A stretch of 64,000 nucleotides of DNA, taken from assembly GCA_905221605.1 (NCBI GenBank), contig CAJNDS010000857.1:773817-837816 (forward strand), written 5' to 3'. The notes below the pieces were generated by a model. The model made no database searches. It was given only the letters and a program-made list of their open reading frames with translations, and was not told the DNA's origin. The translations under genes and the position numbers were made by a program. Position 1 is the first letter of the stretch. Every line of letters starts with the position of its first letter. Origin of the DNA: Symbiodinium natans (lineage: Eukaryota > Sar > Dinophyceae > Suessiales > Symbiodiniaceae). This document shows positions 9,685 through 17,780 of the stretch, in pieces.

Positions 9685-9802
9685 GTCGGCAGTAGGAGTG
9701 CTCGCTTTCGGACTTTGCCTGGGATGAGATGTTTAAGCACTGGAAACACCGAGCTGTGAAGAAGTGCGTGGCTCTGAGGCATTACAGTCCAAGCGGGGGT
9801 GT
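9685..9802 (+). other. Copia 3' untranslated region, left part
   Basis: The 118 bases follow the pol stop, beginning with another TAGGAGT word, and end at the array's target repeat. The interrupted region resumes at 51891-51921 and then enters the 3' LTR. No clean polypurine tract is visible just ahead of the LTR. Confidence 0.6.
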
Positions 9803-9816
9803 GAAAGTTCCTGTCT
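9803..9816. repeat. 14-bp target repeat, left end of nested array
   Basis: GAAAGTTCCTGTCT occurs here at the copia/array boundary, again at the right boundary (51877-51890), and at every unit junction: 12725, 19308, 22163, 24289, 26419, 32280, 39237, 41372, 44296 and 49018 (start positions). All twelve are identical. The simplest reading is that the copia element held one copy and insertion duplicated it. With flanking bases, CAGAC-N10-GTCTG can form a 5-bp stem at most junctions. Confidence 0.85.
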
Positions 9817-9861
9817 GGCTCAAGTCTCGGCTCAACCCCGGTGGGGTGCGCAGGTAGTGAG
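9817..9861 (+). other. 5' head with doubled spliced-leader relic
   Basis: The unit starts GGCTCAAG, the last 8 nt of DinoSL (9 counting the T of the target site), followed four bases later by CGGCTCAAC, a second degraded leader end. The same arrangement starts the units at 19322, 22177, 24303, 26433, 32294, 39251, 41386 and 49032. The spacer word is class-specific: TCTC in type A, GTTTC in type B, TTTC or TATC in LINE heads. ACCCC-GGT-GGGGT follows and can fold as a hairpin. Relict leaders at the 5' ends of retroposed copies are known in dinoflagellates. Confidence 0.75.
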
Positions 9862-10320
9862 CTGTTCGGTGGCCTGGAGGCTGTACCTAAGGGTGGGCTC
9901 CAACAGGACTCAAACCGAAACCACTGTGTTTGCTCGGTAGTTCTGCCAGCCACATAGCTGCCTGTGTACGGCCTCGCCGAGTGCTGAGGGAACTTTCGAC
10001 CTCGCTGCTGAGGGTGTTGTCGGCCTCGCCTAAGCTGAGGATTGTGGAAAGTCTTCGGCCCCGCTCGGAGGGACAACATAGTTCGGCCTCACCACGGTTG
10101 AGGGAAACACCTCCTGGAACTGAGGTGCAAGAAGATAGCAGACCTGTGCGAGCGAAGAGGGTTCCGAGGCCTTAACTTCCTTTGTTGGAACAGGGCCCCG
10201 TCTCAACCGCAGATTTCCGCTCGTGAGCTATCGGCGACCAGAGTGGCCGTCCACTGTGCCCTGGACAGTGTGCCACACGCCAAAGAGACTTGCTGCAAGG
10301 CAGACGGAGAGCGACGGACC

Positions 10321-10713
10321 ATGCCGGCAATTGCATGCTGTGTATTTGCATGGTCACACCAGGGGCGTCGTGAAGGGCTCTTCCTGGAACTGTCGCAGTC
10401 ATATCGTATCCACTTTGTCCGTCGCACCAGGAGAGGCAACACAGCCTGGGGCAGCTGTGGGAATTGGAATGTCCAAAGAAGCCTGAATGCAGCTAACCTC
10501 CACTTGCAGCTCCGGAACTTCCGATGCTGTGAAGATGCGAGACTTTGGAACATCGATTTCTATGTCGATCCCACAGACCCATCCCTGATGATTGATGGCA
10601 GCGGACGTGTAATCAGATACCTGGGAAGGCTGGTGATAATGGTGTATGGCCCTGATGTGTCGAGAAGGATGCTGGCCTTGTCGGAAGATGATGAGGAATG
10701 GATGCTCCTTTGA
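10321..10713 (+). CDS. Conserved 130-aa ORF of type A units, unknown
   Basis: From the first in-frame ATG (MPAIACCVFAW) the product is 130 aa; the frame is open upstream to at least a GTG at 10243. I recognise no family. It has a basic middle (SYRIHFVRRTRRGN), a hydrophobic strand-like end (YLGRLVIMVYGPDV) and an acidic C terminus (LALSEDDEEW). It recurs intact at 41891 and 49537, ends at a premature TAG in the 19322 unit, and is partial at 30132. Between this copy and 19826, about eight of fourteen differences are silent, a mild sign of past protein-level constraint. Type A carries no other plausible gene, so this may be a small RNA-binding or accessory factor, but that is a guess. Confidence 0.5.
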   Translation: MPAIACCVFAWSHQGRREGLFLELSQSYRIHFVRRTRRGNTAWGSCGNWNVQRSLNAANLHLQLRNFRCCEDARLWNIDFYVDPTDPSLMIDGSGRVIRYLGRLVIMVYGPDVSRRMLALSEDDEEWMLL

Positions 10714-11882
10714 GGTGATGGAATGTCACCGGCCAGTAACCAGGCAAGTGGAAGTGGATTGAATTGCGAGCACAGCCTCGCCATTAAGGGCCATGTGAGG
10801 GCAAACCCGAATGCAGGCTTAGCTTGCCGGAATGAGGGTGATCAACATACCCTCGCAGAACAATGCTTTCAGAACCGTGAAACCAGCGGAGATGCCATGT
10901 GAGGCTATGCAAGGGCAGTTTCGGCCTCGCTATGCTGGAGCAAAGGTTCGGCCTCGCCGGGCTGAGGGAATGGATGGTTCGGCCTCGCCACGGCTGAGGG
11001 AACAACAGAAGGGTTGCGAAAACGCCTCGCTGATGAAGAACGGTGCATGATGTTCCGGCCTCGCTTCAGCTGAGGGAAGAATGATGGCAAGCAGTTCCTG
11101 GAAAAGATGCCGCATGGGCACAAGAGGGACTGATAATTGCGAGCATGACATGGAATGGGCAGGCCGGGCACTGGCATGAATGGTCTGCCGGAATTGAGTC
11201 TGGGAGACTCTGGAAGCACTGCATGCAGCTTGGACGGCTGATGCTACTGGGTGCAAAGCGGTCAAGAGCTTGAAGCATAGACTCCGCGGTGCCGGTGTGT
11301 CGGAGCAATTGATAGAAGACAACCGCAGCCCAGCAGTGCTCAATCACACAAAGCAATCATTCGGCCTCGACTTAGGTCTGAGGGAATGTGAGATATGGAA
11401 AGAGCAAACTCCAGAATATGGATAAAGGAAACTGGCCAGGCATGGAGGCCAGCAAAGAGCAGGTACCAGCATTGCACTGGAGAAGCCTCGAGTCCAAATG
11501 GCAGTGAACTTTGTGGTGAGGAATACGTCGACTGGTGAGTAAGTGCGAGAAAGCCAGGGCGATTCTGGGGAGAACAGCAAGGCACGGTTAGTAAGTGCGA
11601 GAACACCGGAGCTGCTGAGAACCCTGGATTAGCCGGGACGTACTCCGTGAAGGATTCGTTGTCACTGCTTTCAGAAATGCCCACAAGGACCAAGCATGCA
11701 GCTAACCCGTGGTTGCAGAGTGGGCCTCACTTCGGTTGAGGGTAATCGACTCCCAAGTGAGAGTATGGAGTTTTGGTGGCAAACAAGAGAGCCAGCCGAA
11801 TGTCTTGAACAATGGCTACGGCTGGATTGGAGAATGTCAAGTCTCACAATGGATAGCGGCCTCGTACATAATATCCTCACAG

Positions 11883-12121
11883 GCAGGGTGGGTTTGACCT
11901 GGTAGTCGGCACCTTGCCCGGCCCCCTGTCAGGCGCCTGTACCGGCCACCTGTTGAAGGTGTGTGGCGTGGGGTCACCGGTGCGTAGCGGCGATTTCGGT
12001 CGCTTAGCGTCCTCCAGCCTAAAAAGGGGTATGTTTGGGCAGGTACTTCACCTGTTCCTCCTGCTTGGCTCGTGTTGGAGATGTGTGAATCGAGGGCATG
12101 GATCCGTCAAGGTGAGATGAC
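11883..12121 (+). other. Ultra-conserved GC-rich block of type A units
   Basis: About 239 bases are identical, apart from one missing base in the 41386 unit, in all five type A copies (also 21317, 31434, 43456 and 51036), while flanking sequence differs by several percent. A 68-aa frame crosses it, but its translation is not protein-like enough to call. Short stems are visible, for example CACC-N7-GGTG and GCGGC-N7-GTCGC. It may be a structured RNA element needed for mobility. Recent gene conversion is an alternative. Confidence 0.45.
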
Positions 12122-12539
12122 AAGAAAGTGCAGAATTGGGCCTCATCGGAACGGTCTGTATATGGGGATTGACCACCCCGCCGGTAGAGGGATAGCGGCC
12201 TCTGAGAATCGGAGGGCATGGATCACCTCCCGGCAAAAGCCACAGGAAGTATGCCCTGTGCATCAAGAGGCAGCCACCGTAACCAGAGTCCATGAAGCCT
12301 TGGGCCATGACCTGGTTTGAAGACATGTCCGGCCTCACTTCGGTTGAGGGGTGTGGATGGAAGCACTCAGGACATGCAACGAGACTCGTAGAACGAGCAT
12401 CTGGGTCTACAGGAATGACCTCCATTCGGTTGAGGGATAGCGGCCTCCACGAACGAGGGCATGGATCACCTCCCGAATAGACAACACAGAGAATGAGCAA
12501 GCATGCAGGCAATTTGCCTTGGCCAAAGTCTTTAAGCCA

Positions 12540-15500
12540 ATGGCAACGACTTGGTCAAAACGACATTCCGGCCTCACTTCGGTTGAGGGTAGCGGTGCGT
12601 CAAAACCGAGGACAAGGAATGAGAGGGGGAACTTACCGGCAGTTTCACCCCACAGTTTTAGTAAGCTTTTGTTTCACTTGAACCCACAGCCCCTTCGGGT
12701 GGCTACGCCTCGCAGCGTGCAGACGAAAGTTCCTGTCTCGGCCTCGCAAAGTGCTGAGGGTCACCAAAGGAAGCAAAAGCCCAAGAAGCGGAAAGCGCAC
12801 CCAAGAGCACCACCTAAGGATCTACCACAGGAGTGGCAAATGCTGTGTCAAGTGGTGGGTAGATATGATGCTTCCAGTGAGGCTGCCGCACTCGAAGCCA
12901 TTGAGAAACTGGAAGAGCAGGAACTCAACCCGCTACAACAACGAGCATGCCACGAAGTGCTTCGTTCCTTTGTGGAGCAGGACGCACAATATGCCAAGTG
13001 GATCTTGGCAGATGTGGCAAGTGGGTATCGCCAAGATGATAGGGCCGAATGCATCAAAATCACCTCGGCTAACATCACTAGCTGGAGGAAACCCATAGCG
13101 GCATGGATACACGAACTAGGACCGGACCTGGTGGTGCTGCAGGAAACCCATCTCAAGACAGAGGGTATCCAGCAAGCCATGAGCCATTGCCAAGATATGG
13201 GATACACCTTCATTGGCATGCCAGGCAGTACAAAAACTAAGGGTGTACAAGGAGGCCTGGCAGTGGTGGCACCCCGACATAGGAACCTGCGATACCTTAC
13301 TGAGTATGGGACAGGACCGGCGGGCTTCCTGGCATGTGCCATGAGAAATAAAGGCTGGGATTTGATCATCGTCAGTCTGTATTTGGAGAGCGGGGTCGGA
13401 TTCCAGGCTCCAAACAATATCCAAGTACTGGCGAGACTGATAGCCTTTCTCAAGGGCTGCAAAGTGCCATATATGGTGCTGGGTGATTGGAATGAAGCCC
13501 AGGATACCATGAGGGGCACAACTCTGGCGACAGAAGTTGGTGGTGCATTTGTTGGAGTGGGGGAACCAACGGCCCAAGGATCGGACGAAATCGATTACGG
13601 GCTGGTTGCGAAATGCTTGGTGCCCATCCTTCAAGTGAAAACGGATTGGGAAACCCCTTTTCGGCCTCATGCTGCAATGCATTGGAGGGTGGCCCAACCG
13701 TGCAGTAGCCCTGATGTTCCCCAGATGAAGAAGGCGGGAGCACTGGTGACGGAGACTGTGGAATATGAACCAGTACAAAACACACAGAGCATCAACATCT
13801 TGGATGAACCCAAGATGGAAGATGAGCTCAGTGAGACATTTGCTCACCTGAGTGCCGGTGTGGAGAGGTCGATCACAGGCCGAATCGATGGTATGGGTGT
13901 GAAATCGGAGATTGTGCGTAAGAAATTGGTGGTCAACAACCCGGAGAACGTTGTCTGGACGGGCAAGAGGGCGGCCTTTTGGAACCGGGTCCAACAATGG
14001 GTCAAACAAGGCAGACATCATGGCGATGCACATCCGGTGGCGCGTCTGGTCCAACGCAGGCTCGGCGAGTATTACGAGGGCGATGCGCAGAACCAGGAGG
14101 ATATGCTTGCGAGTATCCTGGGCCGGGGTACGGACGCTAGGCTTGTTCTGAAGCGCATCGACGAACAGCAATGCTACGCGAGAAAGGCGGATATGGAGGA
14201 GACAGCCCACCAGTACAAGCAATGGCTCAGTAAGGCCATGGAAAAGGGCATGCGACCATTATACAATGCCTTGCGAAAAGAAGAACAAGTGGTACAAAGA
14301 CCCTACATGGAATATGACATGCTGGAACGGCCACACATTCGCCGAGACCACTGGGCGGCAGTGTGGACGACGGGCCAGCCGTTGGCAAAATCGGCCTCGC
14401 TCATGACGGAGCTTGAGGATGCAGCCAAAAAACAAGCGGCCAGCGTGGAGCCGCTGAACCCTGTCGAGGTCAAGGCAAGGATCAAAAAACTGGCACTAAA
14501 GAGCCCGGGGCCGGATGGCTGGAGGATTGACCATTTGCAGGCCATGGACGATAAAGCAGTTGAAGCCGTTGTGTCCTTCTACCATGAATGTGAGGCCAAG
14601 GCAGCATGGCCGCAGCAAATGACAGTCTCCCTTATAGCAATGCTGCCGAAGAATCTGACCCGGGAAAGACCAATCGCCTTGCTACACATCCTGTACAGGA
14701 CTTGGGTCCGCCTGCGATGGGATTTGGTAAGTACTTGGCAGGCAGGCTATGCCACAGCTGCCACGTACGACAAGGCAGTCCCAGGCAGTTGCTGCTTGGA
14801 CGTGGCCGTCGGCAGACTACTGCGAAATGAGGTGGCAAAGACAAATGGAGTACATGTGGTGTCACTCTTTGTGGACCTCGAGTCCTTTTTCGATACCATC
14901 CAATTTCAGCAATTGATCATGGCAGCAACGGCCCTGCAATATCCACCGCTTATCCTGAAGATGGCACTGGAAGTGTACATGGGTGCCAGATACTTGGTGG
15001 CGGATGGGGTGCTATCGGCAGGCATCAGAGCTACAAATGGCGTGCAAGCGGGTTGCCCAGCGGCGCCATCGTTAGCAAAGGTGGCACTGCACCCGGTGAT
15101 AGACAAGATCCAAAGGCGACGAGATGTGGCAAACGTGGACTGTTGGTTGGATGATGTCTCAATTGACATCCAGCATAAGTCCTTTAAACACGTGGCGGAT
15201 AGTGCCATACGGGTCTACCGCAGCTTAAAGGACGGGATGGATGCTAATGGTTTCACGATTTCATCCAAGAAGACGGGGTTTGTGGCCAGCAGTACCCAGG
15301 CGAGCAAGCACCTGCGTGAACTCCTGCTGCCTCATGAGCCACAGGTGTACGACGTGATGCGTGACCTGGGCGTTGACAGTACAGGGGGGCGAAAGCGTCG
15401 CTTGGTGACGTCGGCAACGCGGGCCAAGAAAGCCCGTGCGAGACATAGCAAACTGTCTAGGCTGGGGCCGCCGCCCAGCACTAAACTCCGCGTGGTCAAG

Positions 15501-17549
15501 GCAGCGATCACATCAGTTGCTTTGTGGGGGCACCCCTCTGTGGGGGTTTCACCCAAAAGAATGAAATGGCTCCGAACAGTGGTAGGAAAACACCTGGGTA
15601 AATACAAGCTTGGGAGTTTGGAAACCATCTTGGACATGGGAGCCAAGAAATGCCAGGATCCAAAGCGCACAATCCACAAGCAGCATTTCAAAGTGGTGGC
15701 CAAAGTTTTCCGTGCATGGATCGGTGGCGGAAAAGCCCACTTTGACTTGGCCTGGAAAACCACTTGGAAGAGGTTGAGTGCGGCCAAACACCACTGGCCA
15801 CTGGTCACGGGGCCGATGGCTGCAACCATGGCGTACTTACTGGATCTGAAGGTAGATGCCAGTGACCCAGGCAAATGGAAGAGAGGTAGTGTCCTCAACG
15901 TTGATTGGACCCAGCCACGCATGGGTAGCCTCGCCTACAAATGGCTTGAGGGATTCCTGGAGGAACAGAAGCGGGCTGCGATAGCGCGACAGGCAGGTGG
16001 CGCTGGTGCCCAAGAGGGGCTGGATTGGACGCCGCATCACAAGTTGACGAAGCTGGGAGGCCTAAGCCCAGGCCTTATGGAAGGTATAAAGTCAGTGTGG
16101 CACGCGGGCGTCATCACGGAGTCCAAGCCAGGATGGTGCAGGAAGTGCCAAATGCCAGCAACTCTGGAGCATGTCCTCAAAGAATGTCCTTACTGGCGTG
16201 AACAAGGGTTCAAAGAACCCAAGCTCCAGGAATACTTGCGTCACAAATACCCATGGGAGTGTCTGTGGACAAGGGCACTCCTGCCAAAGCCGGCGGTGTG
16301 GCACCCGAAGCCACCGGAACACCTTTTAGGTCTACGTTACCAAGGATGCTTTGCAGCAGATGCAAAAGTGGAAGCGGAAGGCTTGATCTTCGCCACTGAC
16401 GCAAGTGGAGGTCCAGGAGGAATAGACCCACGTGTACAAACATCAGCCCTCGCAGTGGTGGCTCTGTCCTGGACAAAAGGTGTCCTGGTGGAAGCCGGAC
16501 GGATTACAGAGCTGGTCTACCCGTGGCAGCCGGTGGTGGACATGGAGCACCGTGCACTTTTCCGACTAATGGAGCACACGGAGGATCTGATTGATGTCAC
16601 TATGGATTGTAAGCCGGCAGTCCAAGTGCTACAAAAAACACAACCGCCGGAGGATGACCTGGAATGGAGCAAAGTGTGGAATGACAGGAAACGTATCAAG
16701 GCAACCTGGGTCCCGTCCCACAAAACTGAAGAGGAATTCCTGGCGAAGATGGGGCCGGGCACGTTGTGGCGGCGTGCAGCGAATGACATGGCAGACAAAG
16801 TATGTGGTGCAGTTGCGGCGGCTGCTTACAGCCCAGCGCACAAGAGGCGTGTCAAAGAGTTGGACAATGTGGTGCGCACACTTTCCCTAGCGTACGGCGC
16901 ACGCGCAGCCCACATATTGAGGACGCGCAAAGAAGAAAACTTCCCCTTCATCCTGGACCATGCCCATTACAAAGAGAAGATGGAGGCCTCGCAGAAAGCT
17001 GAGGGATGCAAAAAAGAGCAGGGCAACGCCAAACTCAACAAACGCCAGCGGCTTTGGCAGTTGCTGAAAAACCCGGAGCGCGGGCATCAATGGGAGAAGG
17101 GCAGCGAACACCCCCGGAATTTAACACTGAAATGTCAACTGTGCGGGTTGTATGTACAACAAACCCTCACGAACTTGGAGGTGGTCTTGGAACAGTACTG
17201 CGTCAACCAGCCGGAGGCGCGAGTGCGTGAAGAGTGGGGTATCCACCCCTCCCATAATATGGTGAATTTGGGAATCCGTTGGGTTTGCACAAAGTGTGAC
17301 CGAACACATGCACCGGTCAGCCAGAAGTGCAATAAAAGCCTGGCGGGGGAGTGCAAATCGCGGACTTCTCAGGGCAAGCTGGCTACCCAAGCGCAAACCC
17401 TTGTCAATGGTGGAAGTATGAGCAACGTCCAGTTTCAACAGCCTCGCGTTCAGTTTGGTGGGAAACACGCCAAAGCTAAGCCCCAAGCCAGCGCACAGCA
17501 GAAGATGTCATTGTTTGTTAGGCCTCGCCAAGCTGAGGGGACGCAGTAA
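12540..17549 (+). CDS. LINE ORF2: endonuclease, reverse transcriptase, RNase H, zinc fingers
   Basis: The first ATG of the open frame is at 12540, inside the upstream type A tail; LINE-coded sequence starts at 12739, about residue 67. Positions use this start. AP-type endonuclease: N178 (ANITSW), E202 (LQETH), D316/N318 (GDWN), D352 (EIDY), H377. Reverse transcriptase: KSPGPDGWRIDHL near 654, motif A D779 (FVDLESFFDT), GVQAGCPAAPSLA near 834, and motif C WLDDV, a variant of the usual FADD with both catalytic Asp kept. A CCHC finger sits at 1200-1216 (CRKCQ, H, C). RNase H: D1287, E1336, D1356, H1394, D1416. A Cys-rich tail (CQLCG, CTKCD) ends it. The enzyme nicks target DNA and copies element RNA on site. 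The in-frame fusion to the type A tail looks accidental. Confidence 0.9.
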   Translation: MATTWSKRHSGLTSVEGSGASKPRTRNERGNLPAVSPHSFSKLLFHLNPQPLRVATPRSVQTKVPVSASQSAEGHQRKQKPKKRKAHPRAPPKDLPQEWQMLCQVVGRYDASSEAAALEAIEKLEEQELNPLQQRACHEVLRSFVEQDAQYAKWILADVASGYRQDDRAECIKITSANITSWRKPIAAWIHELGPDLVVLQETHLKTEGIQQAMSHCQDMGYTFIGMPGSTKTKGVQGGLAVVAPRHRNLRYLTEYGTGPAGFLACAMRNKGWDLIIVSLYLESGVGFQAPNNIQVLARLIAFLKGCKVPYMVLGDWNEAQDTMRGTTLATEVGGAFVGVGEPTAQGSDEIDYGLVAKCLVPILQVKTDWETPFRPHAAMHWRVAQPCSSPDVPQMKKAGALVTETVEYEPVQNTQSINILDEPKMEDELSETFAHLSAGVERSITGRIDGMGVKSEIVRKKLVVNNPENVVWTGKRAAFWNRVQQWVKQGRHHGDAHPVARLVQRRLGEYYEGDAQNQEDMLASILGRGTDARLVLKRIDEQQCYARKADMEETAHQYKQWLSKAMEKGMRPLYNALRKEEQVVQRPYMEYDMLERPHIRRDHWAAVWTTGQPLAKSASLMTELEDAAKKQAASVEPLNPVEVKARIKKLALKSPGPDGWRIDHLQAMDDKAVEAVVSFYHECEAKAAWPQQMTVSLIAMLPKNLTRERPIALLHILYRTWVRLRWDLVSTWQAGYATAATYDKAVPGSCCLDVAVGRLLRNEVAKTNGVHVVSLFVDLESFFDTIQFQQLIMAATALQYPPLILKMALEVYMGARYLVADGVLSAGIRATNGVQAGCPAAPSLAKVALHPVIDKIQRRRDVANVDCWLDDVSIDIQHKSFKHVADSAIRVYRSLKDGMDANGFTISSKKTGFVASSTQASKHLRELLLPHEPQVYDVMRDLGVDSTGGRKRRLVTSATRAKKARARHSKLSRLGPPPSTKLRVVKAAITSVALWGHPSVGVSPKRMKWLRTVVGKHLGKYKLGSLETILDMGAKKCQDPKRTIHKQHFKVVAKVFRAWIGGGKAHFDLAWKTTWKRLSAAKHHWPLVTGPMAATMAYLLDLKVDASDPGKWKRGSVLNVDWTQPRMGSLAYKWLEGFLEEQKRAAIARQAGGAGAQEGLDWTPHHKLTKLGGLSPGLMEGIKSVWHAGVITESKPGWCRKCQMPATLEHVLKECPYWREQGFKEPKLQEYLRHKYPWECLWTRALLPKPAVWHPKPPEHLLGLRYQGCFAADAKVEAEGLIFATDASGGPGGIDPRVQTSALAVVALSWTKGVLVEAGRITELVYPWQPVVDMEHRALFRLMEHTEDLIDVTMDCKPAVQVLQKTQPPEDDLEWSKVWNDRKRIKATWVPSHKTEEEFLAKMGPGTLWRRAANDMADKVCGAVAAAAYSPAHKRRVKELDNVVRTLSLAYGARAAHILRTRKEENFPFILDHAHYKEKMEASQKAEGCKKEQGNAKLNKRQRLWQLLKNPERGHQWEKGSEHPRNLTLKCQLCGLYVQQTLTNLEVVLEQYCVNQPEARVREEWGIHPSHNMVNLGIRWVCTKCDRTHAPVSQKCNKSLAGECKSRTSQGKLATQAQTLVNGGSMSNVQFQQPRVQFGGKHAKAKPQASAQQKMSLFVRPRQAEGTQ
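12689..12724 (+). other. 36-bp 3' tail common to all units
   Basis: GCCCCTTCGGGTGGC then TACGCCTCGCAGCG and TGCAGAC closes every unit, just before the 14-mer. It is preceded in all classes by a gtttcac word. CCC-TTCG-GG forms a small tetraloop-like hairpin and GGC-TAC-GCC another. A shared 3' tail is how non-autonomous elements recruit a LINE reverse transcriptase in stringent 3'-recognition systems. TGGCTACG is the exact reverse complement of CGTAGCCA in DinoSL. Confidence 0.65.
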
Positions 17550-17780
17550 ATCCGCAGCCGTTTGGTGCAAGGAGACAGGGTTCGGCCTCGTAGCTGAGGG
17601 TGAGGGCCTCGCAACGGGGAATTGCGATTGGTGTTTACGGCCTCGCTTTGCTGAGGGAGTGTAGCTCGGCCTCGCGGTGCCGCGTGCTTGCGACACCGCT
17701 GAGGGAAAGAGAGGAGGCCTCGGCCTCGCAGAGCTGAGGGTGGAACAAGGCGTCCTCATCCTCAAGGTGGGCCTTTAGCA
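17550..17780 (+). other. ORF2-ORF3 spacer with hairpin repeats
   Basis: The spacer is packed with copies of the hairpin repeat. At 17668-17705 an enlarged version has arms GCGGTG and CACCGC between the usual CCTC and T-GAGG, pairing perfectly. The counterpart at 47425 keeps the pairing with a G-T wobble, while the one near 37635 has lost its right arm. Confidence 0.6.

Larger units (their letters stand above)
9817..12738 (+). mobile_element. Non-autonomous type A unit, copy 1
   Basis: This 2.9-kb unit has a leader-relic head, about 350 bp resembling the LINE 5' untranslated region, a 130-aa ORF (10321-10713), a long region with many hairpin repeats, a highly conserved block (11883-12121) and the 36-bp tail common to all units. 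It has no transposition enzyme. Shared 5' and 3' ends suggest it is moved by the LINE machinery. Copies 1 and 41386 form one subfamily; 19322, 30132 and 49032 form another. Confidence 0.75.

Noticed and set aside
11030-11036. CTGATGA, resembling a hammerhead ribozyme core
   Set aside because: No matching GAAA with a stem II follows it, and the surrounding bases do not give three stems.
13116-14222. Long minus-strand frame across ORF2
   Set aside because: It is antisense to a clear endonuclease-RT gene, repeated at 34832-35575 only because ORF2 is repeated, and has no domain signature.
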